Assembly (NCBI RefSeq): GCF_008119785.1
Contig: NZ_VSFA01000004.1
Location: 62,001-126,000 of the forward strand
Direction: 5' to 3'
Source of the DNA: Micromonospora sp. MP36
GTDB lineage: Bacteria; Actinomycetota; Actinomycetes; Mycobacteriales; Micromonosporaceae
Length of the DNA: 64,000 bases
Position numbers and translations under genes: made by a program. Under the pieces are notes generated by a model, which saw only the letters and a list, made by a program, of their open reading frames with translations, was not told the origin of the DNA and made no database searches. Shown here one piece after another: positions 42,368-49,980 of this stretch (positions are counted from its first letter, which is position 1; each line of letters starts with the position of its first letter).

Positions 42368-42814
42368 ATGATCCTCGTGGAACGCAGTGCGCACGTGATG
42401 GCGCCGGTGGAAGCGGTCTGGGACGTCGTACAGCGGGCCGAGCAACTGCCGGCCTGGCTGGCGGGGGTCCGCGCGGCCGAGGTCCTCTCGGGGGAGGGCT
42501 TCGGCCGGCGACAACTGGTCCAGGCCGGGCGCGGCGCGGCACACGAGGCCGAGGTGATCGCCTACCAGGAGCCGACCCTGATCGGGTGGCGCGAACGGGC
42601 CAGGGGCGCTGGCGCCCGGGCCGAGGCGCGCACCGAGATCTACGTGCAGCTGACCCCGGACGAGGAGGAGGGCGGGACGCTCGTGCGGCTCATCGTCGTA
42701 CGGTGGCCCGCCGGGCCGGTCAAGGCCGCCCTGCTCCGCCTCGGCCTGCGCCGGGTCGGCGCCGACCTGGAGGACTCGCTGGCCCGGCTGACCGACCTGG
42801 CCGCCGTCGGCTGA
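42368..42814 (+). CDS. SRPBCC/polyketide cyclase-like protein
   Basis: This 148-residue protein fits the START/SRPBCC fold: an opening strand with VERSAHVMAPVEAVWDVV, a helix, an antiparallel sheet and a long C-terminal helix (VGADLEDSLARLTDLA). Members bind hydrophobic ligands or catalyse cyclisation. No cofactor site is visible. ATG 42368 follows GGGGGAAAG. It stands alone, with an AT-richer 184-bp region upstream shared with the GH1 gene and a terminator downstream. Confidence 0.8.
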   Translation: MILVERSAHVMAPVEAVWDVVQRAEQLPAWLAGVRAAEVLSGEGFGRRQLVQAGRGAAHEAEVIAYQEPTLIGWRERARGAGARAEARTEIYVQLTPDEEEGGTLVRLIVVRWPAGPVKAALLRLGLRRVGADLEDSLARLTDLAAVG

Positions 42815-42845
42815 CCGAGCCGGTCCCGGCGTCGCCCGCGATGGT

Positions 42846-42882
42846 GATGGTCCGGCGTTCCCGCCAGGGACGCCGGACCATC
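42846..42882. terminator. Terminator between SRPBCC and PadR genes
   Basis: GATGGTCCGGCGTTCCC pairs with GGGACGCCGGACCATC with one bulge, loop 4 nt, between two convergent genes. Confidence 0.8.
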
Positions 42883-42899
42883 GTCGACTCACCTCCCGG

Positions 42900-43439
42900 T
42901 CAGCGGGTCTGCTCGGACCCGCGCAGCGCGGCGATGGTCTCCCGCAGCCATGCCTTCTCGGCGCGGCTGATCGCGGCGGCCATGACCAGCATGCCGCGCC
43001 GGAATCGATCCTCCTGCTCGGCCGCGCGCTGCGGTCGGTCGCCGGCGTAGAAGAAGCTGGCCGGCTGGTCGAGAAACGCCAGCCGCCGTTCCAGCACCGC
43101 CGCCTGCGCCGCCGGATCGGCCAACTGCCCGAGGAACGCGAGCAGGCTGAAGAACCGGTTCTGGTCGGTGACATCCAGTTCCGCCGGTTCGCACAGCCGC
43201 CGCCGCAGCTCTGCCCGCCCCGCCTCGGTGAGCGAGAGGGTGTGCCGGGGCGCCGCCGCCGCTCCCGGCTCCCGCTGCCGGCTGACCAGGCTGGCGCGCG
43301 CCAACCGATTGATCGCCGGATAGAGGCTGCCGTCGCTCACCGGCCGGGCATACCCGGCGAGCCGCGAGATGCGGGTCTTCAGTTCGTACCCGTGCAGCGG
43401 CCCCTCGCCCAGGAACCCCAGGATCGCCAACTCCAGCAC
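42900..43439 (-). CDS. PadR family transcriptional regulator
   Basis: This 179-residue regulator has the PadR winged helix (VLELAILGFLGEGPLHGYEL, then PVSDGSLYPAINRL) at the N-terminus and a helical Vir/PadR C-terminal dimerisation domain (about 95-175). It likely represses the divergent alpha/beta hydrolase gene. GTG 43439 is chosen where the family begins; no strong Shine-Dalgarno is present and a CAGAAT box 6 nt upstream suggests a leaderless message. The longer open frame to 44435 is a shadow of the hydrolase. Confidence 0.87.
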   Translation of the reverse strand: MLELAILGFLGEGPLHGYELKTRISRLAGYARPVSDGSLYPAINRLARASLVSRQREPGAAAAPRHTLSLTEAGRAELRRRLCEPAELDVTDQNRFFSLLAFLGQLADPAAQAAVLERRLAFLDQPASFFYAGDRPQRAAEQEDRFRRGMLVMAAAISRAEKAWLRETIAALRGSEQTR

Positions 43440-43484
43440 CCCCGCATTCTGCCTTGCCCGCCGCTCGCATGCCTCGATACGGTG

Positions 43485-43501
43485 TACCTCGAATCGAGGT
43501 A
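43485..43501. promoter_or_regulatory. TACCTCG-n3-CGAGGTA operator
   Basis: Perfect 7-bp arms with a 3-bp spacer lie between the divergent PadR and hydrolase genes, touching the hydrolase Shine-Dalgarno. Occupancy would block both genes. It is not the ATGT-n8-ACAT form known for classical PadR sites. Confidence 0.6.
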
Positions 43502-43514
43502 TGAGGAGGAGCGC

Positions 43515-44324
43515 ATGCGGGTCGAGGGATCCGGCGGGACGGGGCTGACCGTGGTCGACTTCGGCGGTGACGGACCCGGCATCCTGCTGCTGCACGGACT
43601 CACCGGCCGGGCCGCGAACTGGACCGCGACCGCCCGATGGCTGACCCGCCACGGCCGGGTGATCGGCTACGACGCCCGCGGGCACGGCCACAGCGACAAG
43701 CCCGACGGCCCATTCGACCGGGCGGCGTACGTGGGCGACGCGGTCGCGGTGATCGAGGCGCTCGACCTGGCGCCGGCCCTGGTGATTGGGCACTCGATGG
43801 GCGGCCTCACCGCCTGGCAGCTCGCCGCGGCCCGGCCGGACCTGGTCCGCGGGGTGGTGATCGCCGACATGAGCCCGGTGACCCCGCCCGACCTGGTGGC
43901 CCGGTGGCGGCGCTGGCTGGCCGACTGGCCGGTGCCGTTCCCGACCCTGGCCGACGTGCGCGACTACTTCGGCGCCGAGCGGCGTACGGAGGGGGAGTCC
44001 TTCGTGGAGGTGATGGCCGAGGGCCCGGCCGGGTGGCACCCACTGGCCCGGCCCGAGCACCTGCTCGCCTCCCTGTCGCACTGGGCGGACCGGGACCACC
44101 GGCCGGAACTCGCAGGGGTCGGCTGCCCCGCCCTCGTGGTGGCCGGCGCGGAGAGCGACCAGCCGGTCGAACGGCAGCGGGAGACGGCCGAACTGCTCCC
44201 CGACGGCCGCTTCGCGCTCGTGCCCGGCGCCGGCCACGTGCTGCACTACGACAACCCGGCCGGCTGGCGGGCCGCCGTCGAGCCGTTCGTGGCCGAACTG
44301 GTGGCGGCAGCCGCGCCGGCGTGA
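43515..44324 (+). CDS. Alpha/beta hydrolase
   Basis: A 269-residue alpha/beta hydrolase: LLLHGLTGRAANW oxyanion region, IGYDARGHGHSDKPDG strand, nucleophile Ser in VIGHSMGGL (about residue 95) and the final His in VPGAGHVLHYDNP. It resembles C-C hydrolases and haloperoxidase-type esterases. There is no signal peptide. ATG 43515 follows GAGGAGG. It is probably controlled by the divergent PadR protein through the adjacent dyad, so it may detoxify the effector of that regulator. Confidence 0.87.
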   Translation: MRVEGSGGTGLTVVDFGGDGPGILLLHGLTGRAANWTATARWLTRHGRVIGYDARGHGHSDKPDGPFDRAAYVGDAVAVIEALDLAPALVIGHSMGGLTAWQLAAARPDLVRGVVIADMSPVTPPDLVARWRRWLADWPVPFPTLADVRDYFGAERRTEGESFVEVMAEGPAGWHPLARPEHLLASLSHWADRDHRPELAGVGCPALVVAGAESDQPVERQRETAELLPDGRFALVPGAGHVLHYDNPAGWRAAVEPFVAELVAAAAPA

Positions 44325-44402
44325 ACCGAGCGCGCCGAAACCGGGTCGTCGGGGCGCTTCTGCCCGTGGCAGATGGGCGGGCCGCCGGCCCACCGTGACG
44401 CC

Positions 44403-44408
44403 TAGTCT
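44403..44408 (+). promoter_or_regulatory. Candidate -10 box for a leaderless MBL gene
   Basis: TAGTCT (TANNNT) ends 6 nt before ATG 44415 and no Shine-Dalgarno is visible, the usual pattern of a leaderless actinomycete transcript. Confidence 0.5.
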
Positions 44409-44414
44409 GGCCCG

Positions 44415-45116
44415 ATGAGCAGCGAACGGCTCCACCCCCGGCTGTACCGGCTCCTCCTCGGCGCCTTCCAGGCGTACCTCTGGCTCGACGACGACGGCGT
44501 CACGCTGGTCGACACCGGGCCGGCCGGGTCGGGGCCGGCGATCGAGGCTTCGCTACGCGACCTCGGCCTCGGCCGCGCCGACCTGCGCCGGGTGGTGCTC
44601 ACCCACTTCCACGACGACCATGCCGGGGCGGCCGCCGAGGTCGCCGCCTGGGGCGACGTGGAGGTGGTGGCCCATGCCGCCGACGCGCCGGTGCTCCGCG
44701 GCGAGCGGCCCGGCCCGCCGCCCGCCTTCACCGAGGCCGAGCGGGACCTGCACGCCCGGGTCGCCGCCGGGCTGCCCCCGGCCCCGCCCGTGCGGGTCGA
44801 CCGGGAGGTGACCGACCGGGACCTGCTCGACTTCGGCGGCGGCGCCGAGGTGGTGGGTACGCCCGGGCACACCGACGGCAGTGTGGCGCTACACCTGCCC
44901 CGGCACCGGCTGCTCTTCACCGGCGACGTGGCCGCCGAGTACGGCGGTGAGGTGATCTTCGGGGTCTTCCACGTCGACCGGGCCCGGGCCGCGGAGTCCT
45001 TCCGCCGCCTGGCGGCCCTCGACGTCGACCTGGCCTGCTTCGGTCACGGCGAGCCGGTCCTCGGCGGCGCCGGCGATCGCCTTCGAGCGGCGGCCGGCAC
45101 GCTCGCCGAGGACTGA
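44415..45116 (+). CDS. Metallo-beta-lactamase fold hydrolase
   Basis: This 233-residue protein has the MBL motif THFHDDHAG (about residues 63-71), further metal ligands in GTPGHTDGSVAL and FTGDVAAEYGG, and a final His in CFGHGEPV. The set fits a binuclear zinc or iron hydrolase of the glyoxalase II-like subgroup. The protein is cytoplasmic. The substrate is unknown. A weak inverted repeat (GTAGTGG 45170-45176, CCACTAC 45197-45203) lies downstream. Confidence 0.87.
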   Translation: MSSERLHPRLYRLLLGAFQAYLWLDDDGVTLVDTGPAGSGPAIEASLRDLGLGRADLRRVVLTHFHDDHAGAAAEVAAWGDVEVVAHAADAPVLRGERPGPPPAFTEAERDLHARVAAGLPPAPPVRVDREVTDRDLLDFGGGAEVVGTPGHTDGSVALHLPRHRLLFTGDVAAEYGGEVIFGVFHVDRARAAESFRRLAALDVDLACFGHGEPVLGGAGDRLRAAAGTLAED

Positions 45117-45269
45117 CGCCCCGGTCCCGGCGCGTGCCCGCGCTGGCAAGATCGTGCTGTTTAGACGAGGTAGTGGCATCCCGGGTGCGGCTGAGGCCAC
45201 TACATCCGGGATAGAGCGCGATCGCGAACGGCGGCCGGACGAGTCCCGGGAGAGGGACCCGACGAACGA

Positions 45270-45303
45270 CGAAGGGCCCGGCGCACCCGCGCCGGGCCCT
45301 TCG
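45270..45303. terminator. Terminator of aceE
   Basis: A perfect 15-bp stem (CGAAGGGCCCGGCGC with its complement) and a 4-nt loop, between the convergent MBL gene and aceE. Confidence 0.85.
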
Positions 45304-45314
45304 TGCCGGATGGG

Positions 45315-48059
45315 TCAGCTGTCGCCGCCGGTCTCGCCGACCGGGGCGGCGTTGACGTCCTCCAGCGCGTACTTGCTGGCGGCCTCGGCCGGCACGTGGG
45401 CCGGCACCGCGCCGCGGAGGGCGAGCTGGCGCAGCGTCGCGACGGCCACCGACTCGGCGTCCACGTGGAAGTGGCGGCGCAGCGCGTGCCGGGTGTCCGA
45501 CATGCCGAAGCCGTCGGTGCCGAGCGAGGTGTAGTCGCCGGGTACCCAGCGGGCGATCAGGTCCGGTACCGCGCGCATCCAGTCGCTGACCGCGACCTTG
45601 GGCCCCTCGGCGTCGGCCAGCTTCCGCTGGATGTACGGCACCCGCTGCTCCGCGCCCGGGTTGAGCAGGTTGTGCTCCTCGCACTCCACCGCGTCCCGGC
45701 GCAGCTCGGTCCAGGAGGTCACCGACCAGACGTCGGCGGCCACCCCCCAGTCCTCGGCGAGCAGCTGCTGCGCCTTGAGCGCCCACTGCATGCCCGTGCC
45801 GGAGGCGAGGATGTTCGCCTTCGGCGCGTCCCCGCCGACCTGCGGGGCGGGCGAGTAGCGGTAGATGCCCTTGAGGATGCCCTCGACGTCCACGCCCTGC
45901 GGCTCGGCCGGCTGGAAAATCGGCTCGTTGTAGACGGTGAGGTAGTAGAAGACGTTCTCCTGCGCCTCGCCGTACATCCGGTGCAGGCCGTTCTCCACGA
46001 TGTGCGCGATCTCGTACGCGAACGCCGGGTCGTAGGCGACGACCGCCGGGTTGGTGGCGGCGATCAGCAGCGAGTGGCCGTCCTCGTGCTGGAGGCCCTC
46101 ACCGTTGAGCGTGGTCCGGCCGGCGGTCGCGCCGAGCAGGAAGCCCCGCGCCATCTGGTCGGCCGCGGCCCACAGCCCGTCGGCGGTCCGCTGGAACCCG
46201 AACATCGAGTAGAACATGTACATCGGGATCATCGGCTCGCCGTGGGTGGCGTACGAGGTGCCGGCCGCGGTGAACGAGGCGACCGAGCCGGCCTCGTTGA
46301 TCCCCTCGTGCAGGATCTGGCCGCCGGTGGCCTCCTTGTAGGACAGGAACAGCTCCCGGTCCACCGAGGTGTAGCGCTGGCCATGCGGCGAGTAGATCTT
46401 CGCGGTCGGGAAGAGCGAGTCCATGCCGAAGGTGCGGGCCTCGTCCGGGATGATCGGCACCCAGCGCTTGCCGAACTCCTTGTCCTTCATCACGTCCTTG
46501 AGCAGGCGGACGAAGGCCATGGTGGTGGCGACCTTCTGCTTGCCCGAGCCGCGCTTGACGTCGGAGAAGCGCTCGCTGCCCGGGATCTGCAGGACCTTGC
46601 CGGCGGTCCGGCGGGTCGGCAGGTAGCCGCCGAGCTGCTTCCGCCGCTCGTGCAGGTACTCGATCTCCTCGGACTTCGCACCCGGGTGGTAGTACGGCGG
46701 GAGGTAGGGGTTCTCCTCCAGCTGCTTGTCCGGGATGTCCAGGTAGAGCCGGTCGCGGAAGAGCTTCAGGTCCTCCAGCGTCAGCTTCTTCATCTGGTGG
46801 GTGGCGTTGCGGGCCTCGAAGTGCGAGCCCAGCGTCCAGCCCTTGATGGTCTTGGCCAGGATCACCGTCGGCTGGCCGGTGTGCTCCATCGCCGCCTTGT
46901 AGGCCGCGTAGAGCTTGCGGTAGTCGTGGCCACCCCGCTTGAGGTTCCAGATCTCGTCGTCGCTGAGGTGCTCGACCATCTTGCGGGTCCGCGGGTCGCG
47001 GCCGAAGAAGTGCTCCCGCACGTACGCCCCGGACTCCGCCTTGTAGGTCTGGTAGTCGCCGTCGGGCGTGGTGTTCATGAGGTTGACCAGGGCGCCGTCG
47101 GTGTCCGCCGCGAGCAGCGGGTCCCACTCCCGGCCCCAGACCACCTTGATCACGTTCCAGCCGGCGCCCCGGAAGAACGCCTCCAGCTCCTGCATGACCT
47201 TGCCGTTGCCGCGGACCGGGCCGTCCAGCCGCTGCAGGTTGCAGTTGATCACGAAGGTGAGGTTGTCCAGCTCCTCGCGGGCGGCCACGCCGATCGCGCC
47301 GAGCGACTCCACCTCGTCCATCTCTCCGTCGCCGAGGAACGCCCAGACGTGCTGCTGGGAGGTGTCCTTGATGCCGCGGTGGTGCAGGTAGCGGTTGAAT
47401 CGGGCCTGGTAGACCGCGTTGATCGGGCCGAGACCCATCGAGACGGTGGGGAACTCCCAGAAGTCCGGCATCAGCCGCGGGTGCGGGTACGACGGCAGCC
47501 CACCGCCCGGGTGCGACAGCTCCTGGCGGAAGCCGTCGAGCTGGTCCTCGCTGAGCCGGCCCTCCATGAAGGCCCGCGCGTACATGCCGGGGGAGGCGTG
47601 GCCCTGGTAGAAGATCTGGTCGCCGCCGCCCGGGTGGTCCTTGCCCCGGAAGAAGTGGTTGAAGCCCACCTCGTAGAGCGACGCGGAGCTGGCGAAGGTG
47701 GAGATGTGGCCGCCCACGCCGATCTCCGGGCGCTGGGCCCGGTGCACCAGCATGGCGGCGTTCCACCGGATGTACGCCCGGATCCGCCGCTCGATGTGCT
47801 CGTCACCCGGGAACCACGGCTCGCGCTCCGGCGGGATGGTGTTGATGTAATCGGTGGTGGTCAGGGACGGCACCCCGACCTGGCGCTCGCGGGCCCGCTC
47901 CAGCAGGCGCAGCATGACGTAGCGGGCGCGCTTTGTCCCGCGCTCGTCGATGACACCGTCGAGTGACTCGACCCATTCGCTGGTCTCTTCAGGGTCGATG
48001 TCCGGAAGCTGGCTCGGCAGACCAGCGGTGATCACCGGGCGCTTGCGTTCCGTAGCCAC
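45315..48059 (-). CDS. aceE: Pyruvate dehydrogenase E1 component, homodimeric type
   Basis: This 914-residue thiamine-diphosphate enzyme decarboxylates pyruvate and acetylates the lipoyl domain of E2. The TPP motif is [10 protein letters not shown] with the downstream [11 protein letters not shown], the N-terminal His-containing [20 protein letters not shown] lies before it, and a transketolase-like C-terminal part contains [11 protein letters not shown]. Length and layout match AceE of actinobacteria and E. coli. GTG 48059 follows GAGGG spaced 7 nt. It is transcribed alone; E2 and E3 are elsewhere. Confidence 0.96.
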   Translation of the reverse strand: MATERKRPVITAGLPSQLPDIDPEETSEWVESLDGVIDERGTKRARYVMLRLLERARERQVGVPSLTTTDYINTIPPEREPWFPGDEHIERRIRAYIRWNAAMLVHRAQRPEIGVGGHISTFASSASLYEVGFNHFFRGKDHPGGGDQIFYQGHASPGMYARAFMEGRLSEDQLDGFRQELSHPGGGLPSYPHPRLMPDFWEFPTVSMGLGPINAVYQARFNRYLHHRGIKDTSQQHVWAFLGDGEMDEVESLGAIGVAAREELDNLTFVINCNLQRLDGPVRGNGKVMQELEAFFRGAGWNVIKVVWGREWDPLLAADTDGALVNLMNTTPDGDYQTYKAESGAYVREHFFGRDPRTRKMVEHLSDDEIWNLKRGGHDYRKLYAAYKAAMEHTGQPTVILAKTIKGWTLGSHFEARNATHQMKKLTLEDLKLFRDRLYLDIPDKQLEENPYLPPYYHPGAKSEEIEYLHERRKQLGGYLPTRRTAGKVLQIPGSERFSDVKRGSGKQKVATTMAFVRLLKDVMKDKEFGKRWVPIIPDEARTFGMDSLFPTAKIYSPHGQRYTSVDRELFLSYKEATGGQILHEGINEAGSVASFTAAGTSYATHGEPMIPMYMFYSMFGFQRTADGLWAAADQMARGFLLGATAGRTTLNGEGLQHEDGHSLLIAATNPAVVAYDPAFAYEIAHIVENGLHRMYGEAQENVFYYLTVYNEPIFQPAEPQGVDVEGILKGIYRYSPAPQVGGDAPKANILASGTGMQWALKAQQLLAEDWGVAADVWSVTSWTELRRDAVECEEHNLLNPGAEQRVPYIQRKLADAEGPKVAVSDWMRAVPDLIARWVPGDYTSLGTDGFGMSDTRHALRRHFHVDAESVAVATLRQLALRGAVPAHVPAEAASKYALEDVNAAPVGETGGDS

Positions 48060-48253
48060 AGGCGTTCCCTCGGTTCTGTGTGGGATAGGTCTCTAGCGCC
48101 ATCCTGCCCCCTCGTGGCGCATGTCGTCACGTCTCCCTCCCCCAGACGCGACGCTGAACACAGGTACCCGCCAGTAACTTGGCGCTACCGGCGCCTGCGC
48201 TAGTGCTGCGCGGTTCGCGGCGCGCTCCGGGCGGCTGCGGCAGAATGCGCCGT

Positions 48254-48658
48254 ATGCGGAGTGAGGAGATCAGCGTCCAGACCGGGTCCCGGCCGACCGT
48301 CCGGGATATCACCGCCGAGGCCGAGCGATTCGTCTCTGGCCAGGGGGACGGGCTGCTGCACGTCTTCGTGCCGCACGCCACCGCCGGGCTGGCCCTCATC
48401 GAGACCGGCTCCGGCTCCGACGACGACCTGCTGCGCGCGCTGGACGACCTGCTTCCCACCGACGACCGCTGGCGGCACCGGCACGGCTCGCCCGGGCACG
48501 GCCGGGACCACGTGCTGCCGGCCTTCGTCCCCCCGTACGCGACCCTGCCGGTGCTCGGCGGGCGGCTGGCGCTCGGCACCTGGCAGTCCCTCTGCCTGGT
48601 CGACACCAACGGCGACAACCCCACCCGCAAGGTCCGCTTCTCCTTCCTCCCCGGCTGA
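48254..48658 (+). CDS. YjbQ/UPF0047 family protein
   Basis: This 134-residue protein belongs to the YjbQ family, with VFVPHATAGLALIETG near the middle and a conserved LALGTWQSLCLVDTNGDNP near the C-terminus. The family has weak thiamine-phosphate synthase activity when tested; its true role is unclear. ATG 48254 is preferred over ATG 48245 or the longer frame because the length then fits the family and a CAGAAT box ends 7 nt before it, suggesting a leaderless start. It diverges from aceE across 194 bp. Confidence 0.88.
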   Translation: MRSEEISVQTGSRPTVRDITAEAERFVSGQGDGLLHVFVPHATAGLALIETGSGSDDDLLRALDDLLPTDDRWRHRHGSPGHGRDHVLPAFVPPYATLPVLGGRLALGTWQSLCLVDTNGDNPTRKVRFSFLPG

Positions 48659-48689
48659 CCCGGACCCCCGCGCCAGCGCGGGGCCCGCT

Positions 48690-48739
48690 TTCACGGAAAG
48701 AGTGGCCATCCGGCGCGGACTGGCCACTCTTTCCGTGAA
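48690..48739. terminator. Long perfect inverted repeat, likely bidirectional terminator
   Basis: Perfect 19-bp arms (48690-48708 and 48721-48739, beginning TTCACGGAAAGAGTGG) around a 12-nt loop, between the convergent yjbQ-like and FMN reductase genes. Both length and AT content are unusual for the terminators of this window. Confidence 0.75.
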
Positions 48740-48765
48740 TCCGGGTGCTCGGGAGGGAATCCGGG

Positions 48766-49353
48766 TCAGGCGGCGGTGGCCGCCAGCTGGGTGACGCGGA
48801 TCTTGGTGGCCAGGGCGTCGAGCAGGGTGCGGAGCAGGGTCTCCGTGGTCTCGTCCTTGACCGTGCCGTCCTGGGCGAGCTTCTCGTGGGCGTTGGTCAC
48901 GATGATCTCCGGCTTGGTGACCACGGCGGAGTCGGTCCAGAGGAAGAGTTGGCGGAGCTGGAGCTGGGCCCGGACGGTGCCCATCCCGGTCGGGGCGGCC
49001 CCGACGATGGCGATCGGCTTGTGGGCGAGCGGGGAGACCCACGAGGTGATCGGGAAGCTCGGCCGGGAGGCCCAGTCGAGGGCGTTCTTGAGTACGCCGG
49101 GCACCCCGTAGTTGTACTCCGGAGTGGCGATGAGCAGGGCGTCCGCGGCGGCGATCCGCTCCCGCAGGTCCACCACGGCGGCCGGCGGGGCCGGCTCGAC
49201 GTCCTCGTTGAACGGCGGGATGGCGCCGAGGTCGCGGTATCGCTCGATGGTCATGCCCGCGGGCGCGAGCCGCTGCGCCGCCCGGATGAGGGCGGTGTTG
49301 AACGACGCCTCGCGCAGGCTGCCGGCAAGGGCCAGGACAGAGAATTCGGACAT
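48766..49353 (-). CDS. NADPH-dependent FMN reductase
   Basis: A 195-residue flavodoxin-like oxidoreductase: LAGSLREASFNTAL at the FMN phosphate site, ATPEYNYGVPGVLKNALDW in the middle and IVGAAPTGMGTVRAQLQL near the isoalloxazine ring. Relatives reduce quinones, azo dyes or chromate using NAD(P)H. ATG 49353 follows GGAGG. It diverges from a MarR regulator with two nested dyads between them, so it is probably induced by electrophiles or redox-active compounds sensed by that regulator. Confidence 0.92.
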   Translation of the reverse strand: MSEFSVLALAGSLREASFNTALIRAAQRLAPAGMTIERYRDLGAIPPFNEDVEPAPPAAVVDLRERIAAADALLIATPEYNYGVPGVLKNALDWASRPSFPITSWVSPLAHKPIAIVGAAPTGMGTVRAQLQLRQLFLWTDSAVVTKPEIIVTNAHEKLAQDGTVKDETTETLLRTLLDALATKIRVTQLAATAA

Positions 49354-49383
49354 GTTGCGCCTCCAGTGACGGAACTCGACACG

Positions 49384-49434
49384 ACTTGCGTGAGCCGGTC
49401 AATAGTTGAGCACCTCCACTATTGGTTCGCAAGT
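49384..49434. promoter_or_regulatory. Two nested inverted repeats between FMN reductase and MarR genes
   Basis: The inner repeat is CAATAGT (49400-49406) with ACTATTG (49418-49424). The outer is ACTTGCG (49384-49390) with CGCAAGT (49428-49434). Their centres nearly coincide (about 49412 and 49409). The inner one fits a MarR-type operator in spacing and AT content. Both lie within the divergent promoter region. Confidence 0.6.
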
Positions 49435-49446
49435 ACGATGTGAGGT

Positions 49447-49929
49447 ATGGCGCAACCCTTCGTCTCCACCGCCGGCCCGGCCGCGGGCGACCGCTCCGGC
49501 CTGGCCGGGGACACCGTGCGCCGAATCCTGCACATCGCCGCGGCGATGCGGCACTACCAGGACGAGGAGATCGCCGCGCTGGGGCTCACCCCGGCCGCCG
49601 CCCGGGCCCTGCACGAGCTCGACCCCGACCGTCCGCTGCCCGGCCGCGACCTGGCCGAGCAGTTGGGCTGCGACCGCTCCAACGTCACCGCCCTGGTCGA
49701 CAAGCTGGAGCAGGCCGGGCTGGTGGAGCGCCGGGTCGACCCGGCCGACCGGCGGCAGAAGACGCTGGTGGTCACCGAGGCGGGCCGACGCGTCCGGGAC
49801 CGGGTGCGCCAGGTGATGTCGGACTCCCGACTCCTCGGCGGGCTCAGCACCGCAGAGCTGGCCACCCTGCGCGAGCTGGTCTGGAAGGTCTCCGACGGCG
49901 GCTGCCCGGAGCAGTGCGGCGAGGTCTGA
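49447..49929 (+). CDS. MarR family transcriptional regulator
   Basis: This 160-residue protein has the MarR winged helix: RDLAEQLGCDRSNVTALVDKL as recognition region (about residues 66-86), the wing ERRVDPADRRQKTLVVT, and N- and C-terminal dimer helices. It ends GGCPEQCGEV, where two Cys residues 4 apart might sense oxidants or electrophiles, which is an inference. ATG 49447 begins directly after a dyad-rich region with little room for a Shine-Dalgarno (TGTGAGGT). It probably represses itself and the divergent FMN reductase. Confidence 0.88.
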   Translation: MAQPFVSTAGPAAGDRSGLAGDTVRRILHIAAAMRHYQDEEIAALGLTPAAARALHELDPDRPLPGRDLAEQLGCDRSNVTALVDKLEQAGLVERRVDPADRRQKTLVVTEAGRRVRDRVRQVMSDSRLLGGLSTAELATLRELVWKVSDGGCPEQCGEV

Positions 49930-49980
49930 TCCCAGCCAGGCGGAACGTGTCCGGCTGGGCGACCTGGCCCTCCGTCGGTA

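Noticed and set aside
45303..47966. An 887-codon open frame on the plus strand opposite aceE
   Set aside because: High GC leaves long stop-free frames opposite real genes. aceE is unmistakable and the plus-strand translation is Arg/Pro/Val-rich with no family features.
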